Below, piece after piece: positions 57,864-64,000 of a stretch of 64,000 nucleotides of DNA. The stretch covers positions 4,092,001-4,156,000 of the forward strand of contig JBAIAC010000021.1 in the NCBI GenBank assembly GCA_037349315.1, read 5' to 3'. Within the stretch, counting starts at the first letter, position 1. Every line of letters starts with the position of its first letter. Made by a program: the position numbers and the translations under genes. The notes below the pieces were generated by a model. The model saw only the letters and a program-made list of their open reading frames with translations, was not told the origin of the DNA and ran no database searches. This stretch comes from Chelydra serpentina. Lineage: Eukaryota; Chordata; Testudines; Chelydridae.

Positions 57864-58660
57864 GAAACCAGACCCCAGACCAGAGTCTATGGCAGCAGTT
57901 GTAAATCCAGTTCCCAAAACCCAGCCAGAACCAGCCCAAGAATCGGAACTGGCAGAGCAGTCAGCACCAAAGCCTGTGCTTGCAACCCCACCAGAGTCAG
58001 GGGAGCCAGCACCAAAGGGCACCACAGAGCCTGCACCTGCAGCAACAGCTAAACCAGCGCAAGAGGCTCAACCGGAGCCTAAAATACAACCTAGTGCACC
58101 AGCGGAGAGCGGTTCAGTCAACGGAAACAACCCCTTCACCTGCATCGCTTCTAGTGGGACCAAGCCCAGGTCCACAACCCAGTGAGGAACTAATGTCTCC
58201 AGCATCAAGGGCGTAGTTCCAGGCAGAGCAGGAAGCTGATGAGAGACTCAAGGGAGCTTGGACGGCGGCACGGAGCAGCCCACCATCTCTCAGCTCTTCT
58301 AATAGGTCCAGGTTTGTTATAGAAGGAGGACTCTTATATGAGGAGACCCTTTCTGGTGGACACAAGGAGGACTGGCATCCTCAGAAACAGTTGGTAGTTC
58401 CAACTAAGTGTAAGGAAAATCTCTTGAGCTTAGCCCACAATCACCCTAGTGGCCATGCTGGGGTGAACAGGACTAAGGACCATTTGGGGACGTCATTCCA
58501 CTGGGAAGGGATGGGCAAGGATGTTTCTACCTATGTCTGGCCTTGTGAGGTGTGCCAGAGGGTGGGAAAACCCCAAGACAAGGTCAAGGCCACTCTCCAG
58601 CCAGTCCCCATCATTGAGGTTCCACTTCAGCGTGTAGCTGTGGATATTCTGGGTCCGTTC
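57864..58660 (+). pseudogene. Linker and integrase N-terminal domain (copy 2)
   Basis: A Pro/Glu/Ala-rich linker (57864-58180), then FVIEGGLLYEETLSGG and an H2C2 zinc-binding integrase domain: LLSLAHNHPSGHAGVNRTK with CEVCQR (58425-58560), then VPLQRVAVDILGPFPW, the start of the core with its first catalytic Asp. CR1 begins at 58661. This integrase piece stands upstream of the RT in the same element. Confidence 0.85.
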
Positions 58661-58825
58661 CCATGGGATGGTGTTCCAAGAAGAAGGAGTGCTAGGCAGA
58701 GATGGGCTCCACCTGACGAAGAGAGGGAAGAACATCTTTGGAAGCAGGCTGGCTAACCTAGTGAGGAGGGCTTTAAACTGGGTTCACCGGGGGAAGGAAA
58801 CCAAAGCCCCGAGGTAAGTGGGGAA

Positions 58826-61294
58826 GTGGGATACCGGGAGGAAGCACAAGTAGGTGAGTGCAAGAGGGGAGGGCTCCTGCCCCATACTGGGACAGCAGGA
58901 CAATCGGTGAGTTATCTTAAATGCCTATACACAAATGCAAGAAGCCTGGGGAACAAGCAGGGAGAACTGGAAGTCCTGGCACAGTCAAGGAATTATGATG
59001 TAATTGGAATAACAGAGACTTGGTGGGATAACTCACACGATTGGAGTACTGTCATGGATGGATACAAACTGTTCAGGAAGGACAGGCAGGGCAGAAAAGG
59101 TGGGGGAGTTGCGTTGTATGTAAGAGAGCAGTATGACTGCTCAGAGCTCCAGTATGAAACTGCAGAAAAACCTGAGAGTCTCTGGATTAAATTTAGAAGT
59201 GTGAGTAACAAGGGTAATGTCGTGGTGGGAGTCTGCTACAGACCACCAGACCAGGGGGATGAGGTGGACGAGGCTTTCTTCCAGCAACTAACAGAAGTTA
59301 CTAGATCACAGGCCCTGGTTCTCATGGGTGACTTTAATCACCCCGATATCTGCTGGGAGAGCAATACAGCGGTCCACAGACAATCCAGGAAGTTTTTGGA
59401 AAGTGTAGGGGACAATTTCCTGGTGCAAGTGCTGGAGGAACCAACTAGGGGAAAAGCTCTTCTTGACCTGCTGCTCACAAACAGGGAAGAAATAGTAGAG
59501 GAAGCAATAGTGGATGGGAACCTGGGAGGCAGTGACCATGAGATGGTCGAGTTCAGGATCCTGACACAAGGAAGAAAGGAGAGCAGTAGAATACAGAGCC
59601 TGGACTTCAGAAAAGCAGACTTTGACTCCCTCAGGGAACTGATGGGCAAGGTCCCCTGGGAGAATAACATGAGGGGGAAAGGAGTCGAGGAAAGCTGGCT
59701 GTATTTTAAAGAATCCTTATGGAGGTTGCAGGAACAAACCATCCCGATGTGTAGAAAGAAAAGTAAATATGGCAGGCGACCAGCTTGGCTTAACAGTGAA
59801 ATCCTTGCTCGTCTTAAACACAAAAAAGCAGCTTACAAGAAGTGGAAGATTGGACAAATGACCAGGGAGGAGTATAAAAATATTGTTCAGGCATGCAGGA
59901 GTGAAATTAGGAAGGCCAAATCACACTTGGAGTTGCAGCTAGCCGGAGATGTTAGGAGTAACAAGAAGGGTTTCTTCAGGTATGTGAGCAACAAGAAGAA
60001 AGTCAAGGAAAGTGTGGGCCCCTTGCTGAATGAGGGAGGGAACCTAGTGACAGAGGATGTGGAGAAAGCTAGTGTACTCAATGCTTTTTTTGCTTCTGTC
60101 TTCACAGACAAGGTCAGCTCCCAGGCGGCTGCACTCCACAGCACAGTATGGGGAGGAGGTGACCAGCCCTCTGTGGAGAAAGAAGTAGTTCGGGACTATT
60201 TAGAAAAGCTGGACGAACACAAGTCCATGGGTCCGGATGCACTGCATCCGAGGGTGCTAAAGGAGTTGGCCGATGTGATTGCAGAGCCATTGGCCATTAT
60301 CTTTGACAAATCATGGCAATCGGGGGAGGTCCCGGATGACTGGAAAAAAGCTAATGTAGTGCCCATCTTTAAAAAAGGGAAGAAGGAAGATCCGGGGAAC
60401 TACAGGCCAGTCAGTCTCACCTCAGTCCCTGGAAAAATCATGGAACAGGTCCTCAAGGAATCAATTCTGAACCACTTAAAGGAGGGGAAAGTGATCAGGA
60501 ACAGTCAGCATGGATTCACCAAGGGCAAGTCATGCCTGACTAACCTAATTGCCTTCTATGATGAGATAACTGGCTCTGTGGATGAGGGGAAAGCAGTGGA
60601 TGTGCTATTTCTTGACTTTAGCCAAGCTTTTGATACAGTCTCCCACAGTGTTCTTGCCAGCAAGTTAAAGAAGTATGGGCTGGATGAATGGACGGTAAGG
60701 TGGATAGAAAACTGGCTGGATGGTCGTGCTCAACGGGTAGTGATCAATGGCTCCATGTCTAGTTGGCAGCCGGTATCAAGTGGAGTGCCCCAAGGGTCGG
60801 TGCTGGGGCCGGTTTTGTTCAATATCTTCATCAACGATCTGGAGGATGGTGTGGACTGCACCCTTAGCAAGTTTGCAGATGACACTAAACTGGGAGGAGT
60901 GGTTGATACGCTGGAGGGTAGGGACAGGATACAGAGGGACCTAGACAAATTAGAGGATTGGGCCAAAAGAAATCTGATGAAGTTCAACAAGGACAAGTGC
61001 AAAGTCCTGCACTTAGGACGGAAGAATCCCATGCACTGCTACAGACTAGGGACCGAATGGCTGGGCAGCAGTTCTGCAGAAAAGGACCTAGGGGTTACAG
61101 TGGACAAAAAGCTGAATATGAGTCAACAGTGTGCCCTTGTTGCCAAGAAGGCTAACGGCATTTTGGGCTGTATAAGTAGGGGCATTTCCAGCAGATCAAG
61201 GGACGTGATTATTCCCCTCTATTCGGCACTGGTGAGGCCTCATTTGGAGTACTGTGTTGGCACCCACACTACAAGAAGGATGTGGATAAATTGA
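58826..61294 (+). CDS. CR1 ORF2 endonuclease-reverse transcriptase, copy 2
   Basis: An open frame of 822 codons. The N-terminal endonuclease reads [32 protein letters not shown] (Asp169) and GSDHEMVE (Asp237/His238). RT follows: [31 protein letters not shown] and FADD (Asp685/Asp686). Key residues are intact, unlike copy 1. Near 61257 about 8 bases are missing relative to copy 1 (GTGTTGGCACCC against GTGTCCAGTTTTGGG), which shifts the frame. The conserved C-terminal tail follows at 61282-61668, so ORF2 is whole except for this one lesion. The start codon is the first ATG after the ORF1 end and is uncertain. Confidence 0.92.
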   Translation: MGYREEAQVGECKRGGLLPHTGTAGQSVSYLKCLYTNARSLGNKQGELEVLAQSRNYDVIGITETWWDNSHDWSTVMDGYKLFRKDRQGRKGGGVALYVREQYDCSELQYETAEKPESLWIKFRSVSNKGNVVVGVCYRPPDQGDEVDEAFFQQLTEVTRSQALVLMGDFNHPDICWESNTAVHRQSRKFLESVGDNFLVQVLEEPTRGKALLDLLLTNREEIVEEAIVDGNLGGSDHEMVEFRILTQGRKESSRIQSLDFRKADFDSLRELMGKVPWENNMRGKGVEESWLYFKESLWRLQEQTIPMCRKKSKYGRRPAWLNSEILARLKHKKAAYKKWKIGQMTREEYKNIVQACRSEIRKAKSHLELQLAGDVRSNKKGFFRYVSNKKKVKESVGPLLNEGGNLVTEDVEKASVLNAFFASVFTDKVSSQAAALHSTVWGGGDQPSVEKEVVRDYLEKLDEHKSMGPDALHPRVLKELADVIAEPLAIIFDKSWQSGEVPDDWKKANVVPIFKKGKKEDPGNYRPVSLTSVPGKIMEQVLKESILNHLKEGKVIRNSQHGFTKGKSCLTNLIAFYDEITGSVDEGKAVDVLFLDFSQAFDTVSHSVLASKLKKYGLDEWTVRWIENWLDGRAQRVVINGSMSSWQPVSSGVPQGSVLGPVLFNIFINDLEDGVDCTLSKFADDTKLGGVVDTLEGRDRIQRDLDKLEDWAKRNLMKFNKDKCKVLHLGRKNPMHCYRLGTEWLGSSSAEKDLGVTVDKKLNMSQQCALVAKKANGILGCISRGISSRSRDVIIPLYSALVRPHLEYCVGTHTTRRMWIN

Positions 61295-61668
61295 AAAGAG
61301 TCCAACGGAGGGCAACAAAAATGATTAGGGGGCTGGAGCACATGACTTATGAGGAGAGGCTGAGGGAACTGGGATTGTTTAGCCTGCAGAAGAGAAGAGT
61401 GAGGGGGGATTTGATAGCTGCTTTCAACTACCTAAAAGGGGGTTCCAAAGAGGATGGATCTAGACTGTTCTCAGTGGTAGAAGATGACAGAACAAGGAGT
61501 AATGGTCTCAAGTTGCAGAGGGGGAGGTTTAGGTTGGATATTAGGAAAAACTTTTTCACTAGTAGGGTGGTGAAGCACTGGAATGGGTTACCTAGGGAGG
61601 TGGTGGAATCTCCTTCCTTAGAGGTTTTTAAGGTCAGGCTTGACAAAGCCCTGGCTGGGATGATCTAG
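61282..61668 (+). pseudogene. CR1 ORF2 C-terminal part, copy 2 (frameshifted)
   Basis: 128 codons: [20 protein letters not shown] through [14 protein letters not shown] and [14 protein letters not shown] to LDKALAGMI and a stop, the typical end of vertebrate CR1 ORF2. It is separated from the main frame by the lesion near 61257. Confidence 0.92.
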
Positions 61669-61762
61669 TTGGGGTTGGTCCTGCTTTGAGCAGGGGGTTG
61701 GACTAGATGACCTCCTGAGGTCCCTTCCAACCCTGAGATTCTATGATTCTATGATTCTATGA

Positions 61763-62254
61763 AAAGGTCTGGTATGATAAACATGCCAGAGAGCGTTTCT
61801 TCAAAGTAGGTGACCAAGTCACGGTCCTGAAATCGCTCCATGTCAATAAGATGGAAGCGTCGTGGGAGGGGCCATTTATGGTCCGAGAGCACCTGGGAGC
61901 TATTAATTATCTCATAGCATTCCCAGAAAGTACCTTAAAACCTAAAGTATACCATGTTAATTCTCTAAAGCCCTTTTATTCCCGAGAAATCAAGGTTCTG
62001 CAGGTTACAGTCCAGGAGAGAGACGACGCTGAGTGGCCTGAAGGAGTCTACTATGAAGGGAAAAGCAACGGTGGCATGGAAGAGGTGAGCCTTTCCATGA
62101 CCCTTGGGCGTAAGCAGCGACAGCAAGTCCAGAAGCTGTGCACCAGCTTCGCACCAATGTTTTCAGCCATCCCAGGATGGACAGAACAGGTGTACCACTT
62201 CATTGACACAGGTGATGCTCACCCAATTAGAGCCAAACCCTACCGGATGGCTCC
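61763..62254 (+). pseudogene. Integrase C-terminus joined to RT N-terminus (copy 2)
   Basis: The frame 61851-62279 reads as in copy 1 (SWEGPFMVREHLGAINYLIA, VNSLKPFYSRE, then FSAIPGWTEQVYHFIDTGDA and RAKPYRM). YHFIDTGDA is closer to the family than copy 1's YHSIHTGDA, so copy 1 carries the derived changes here. Confidence 0.88.
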
Positions 62255-63053
62255 TGTTAAGGTTCCCTTCCCACTTTAAACTCTACGGTAAAGACGTGGG
62301 GACCCGCATTAAGAGCCCCTAAGCTTATTTTTACCAGCTTAGGTTAAAACCCCCAAGATACATAGTTCCCTGCACCCTGAGAAATGCTTTTTTTGCTGCC
62401 ACCATTAAATGTCTAACAGGAATTCAGGAAAGGAATCACTTGAACTTCCCTCCCCCACAAACTACCCCCTTAAGCCGTACCCCCCCTTTTTTGGGAAGCT
62501 TGAGAACAATTTTTTAACCAATTGGTTACCCAGTGATCTAAAAACCCACCCCCTGGGTTTTAACACCATAGAAAACAGTCAGCTTTTTAAAAGAAGGATT
62601 TTATTAAAAACAAAGAAGGTAAAATCATCTCTGTAAAATCCCGATGGTAACTATTTTACAGGGTACTCAGAGAGATTCCCCCCTCTGGACAAAACCTTAA
62701 AGTTACAGAAAAACAGGAATAACCCTTCCCTCTCCCACAGGGAATGTACCAAGCAAAATAAACAGAAATTTACTCGCTATGCTATTTAAACTTACTTTAG
62801 AAAAGTGAGTATTGGTGAGGAGGCGGATTTTTTGTAGGTTCTTTTTGTCTTTTAAGATTACTCTGACTTAGACAAAGCCACACACACACAGCCTTCCCCC
62901 CTTTAAAGATTTGAAAGTATCTTGTCCCTTTATTGGTCAGATGCCAGCCAGGTCAGGTGTCAGTTTGGCTACCTGTATTTTTTAACCCTTTACTGGTAAG
63001 AGGATTTTATAGCACTGCATCAGACCCTCTCCCCCTTCCCTTTATTTATGACA
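62255..63053 (-). mobile_element. Solo LTR, family A, inverted (duplicate of 32633)
   Basis: 799 bp with target duplication GCTCC at 62250-62254 and 63054-63058, at the very same RT position as in copy 1. It is the same insertion carried by duplication. Confidence 0.92.
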
Positions 63054-64000
63054 GCTCCTCAAGCCAAATCCGCAATAGAAAGGGAGCTCAAGGACATGTT
63101 ACAGATGGGTGTAATCCGCCCCTCTGAGAGAGAATGGGCCTCTCCAGTGGTTCTGGTTCCCAAACCAGATGGAGAAATCCGCTTTTGTGTAAACTACTGT
63201 AAGCTAAATGCTGTAACTCACTCAGAAAACTATCCCATGCCACGCACAGATGAGCTATTGGAGAAACTGGGACGTGCCCAGTTCATCTCCACCTTAGACT
63301 TAACTAAGGGGTACTGGCAAGTGCTGCTAGATGACCCCGCCAAAGGTCAGCCTTCATTACCCATATAGGGCTGTATGAATTTAATAAGCTCCCTTTCAGA
63401 CTGCAAAATGCACCCTCCACCTTCCTGAGACTGGTAGATAACCTTCTGGCTGGATCTGGGGAATTTGCAGTTGCCTACGATGTGGCTATATTCTCATATT
63501 GATGGGCAGAACACCTGGAGCACCTCCAAGCTGTCTTCCAGCGCATAAGGGAGGCAGGATTAACAGTTAAGGCCAAAACGTGTCAAATAGGCCTAAACAG
63601 GGTAACCTACCTTGGACACCAGGTGGGTCAGGGTACTATCAACCCCCTACAGGCTAAGGTAAATGCTATCCAAAATTGGCCTGTCCCTAAGTCAAAGAAG
63701 CAGGTCCAATCCTTGGGCTTGACTGGGTATTACTGATGATTTGTACCACACTACAGCCAATGACAGACCTAATCACGAAAAAACAGCCAAATGCAGTTCA
63801 GTGGCCTGAGAAGTTCAAAAAACCTTTAACCAACTTAAGGCGATTCTTACGTCTGATCCTGTACTGAGGGCCCCGGACTTTGACCAACCGTTCGTCGTAA
63901 CCACAGATGCGTCCGAGCGTGGTGTGGGAGCAGTTTTAATGCAGGTAGGACCAGATCAACAATTCCATCCTGTCGTGTTTCTCAGCAAAAAACTTTCTGA
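63054..64000 (+). pseudogene. RT and RNase H start, copy 2 (window edge)
   Basis: APQAKSAIERELKDMLQMGV onward matches copy 1, with a TAG at ~63366 ending the first frame. AYDVAIF with the TGA after it and GYY* recur. RNase H begins (TTDASERGVGAVLMQVG) and the window ends within SKKLS. It is not interrupted by the hAT before 64000; the hAT position would lie ~26 bases beyond. Confidence 0.88.

Larger units (their letters stand above)
58661..61762 (+). mobile_element. CR1 LINE, copy 2
   Basis: Shares its whole length with copy 1 from CCATGGGATGGTGTTCC onward but lacks ~60 bases of ORF1 sequence present at 28972-29032. The 3' end has the same ATTCTATG octamers and the same junction to integrase sequence. 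Confidence 0.92.
57016..64000 (+). mobile_element. Gmr1-like Ty3/gypsy element, copy 2 (nested, runs off window)
   Basis: Order: protease, linker with an inverted solo LTR, integrase zinc-binding domain and start of the core, CR1 insertion, integrase C-terminus, RT, inverted family A solo LTR, RT, RNase H (cut by the window end at 64000). Compared with copy 1 it keeps the protease-integrase part but has no gag. The integrase core catalytic region (~0.8 kb) is missing at the CR1 junction. The same stops as copy 1 occur in RT. It cannot be active. Confidence 0.85.

Overview
The window is vertebrate genomic DNA, most likely from a cryptodiran turtle. It has a spliced six-exon AIP gene, CR1 LINEs ending in an ATTCTATG octamer repeat, a tRNA-headed SINE with a CR1-like tail (the Cry/tortoise Pol III SINE layout), hAT miniature transposons, a Penelope-like relic and a vertebrate Ty3/gypsy group with Gmr1-type gene order. 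The species call is inference from these repeat families. There is nothing bacterial: no operons, no CRISPR.

Layout. 1-2,530: flank 3' of AIP with a ~43 bp minisatellite. 2,530-17,100 (minus strand): AIP, six coding exons at 16910-16812, 15401-15222, 14271-14083, 12596-12420, 11857-11716 and 2929-2725. Every splice junction fits the GT-AG rule and exon sizes match the mammalian gene, except that exon 6 is one base short (frameshift in a C-run). Intron 5 is almost wholly an 8.7 kb array of a 70 bp repeat with a ~3.3 kb higher-order period; intron 3 holds a second minisatellite. 17,100-45,200: gene-poor, retroelement-rich DNA with degraded LTR elements, a Cry SINE, gypsy relics on both strands, a Gmr1-like element split by a CR1, a solo LTR and a hAT, a Penelope-like relic, and several solo LTRs with perfect 5-bp target duplications. 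45,256-52,525 (plus): an intact five-coding-exon glycine N-acyltransferase-like gene of 307 residues. 55,404-56,210 (minus): two well-spliced exons forming the C-terminus of a protein I do not recognise. 57,000-64,000: a second copy of the Gmr1-like/CR1/solo-LTR composite, running off the window.

The two composites (29033-34378 and 58661-64000, direct orientation) share the same nested LTR insertion with the same target duplication and the same stop codons, so they are a duplication of already dead DNA; their left CR1 junctions differ. The giant proline-rich reading frames (up to ~3,000 codons) are artefacts of stop-free minisatellites. No protein-level system new to biology is evident. The most interesting features are the intron-filling AIP VNTR with its decoy splice motifs, the integrase-before-RT gene order joined in one reading frame, the duplicated nested composite, and the donor-motif minisatellite ahead of the first coding exon of the acyltransferase-like gene.
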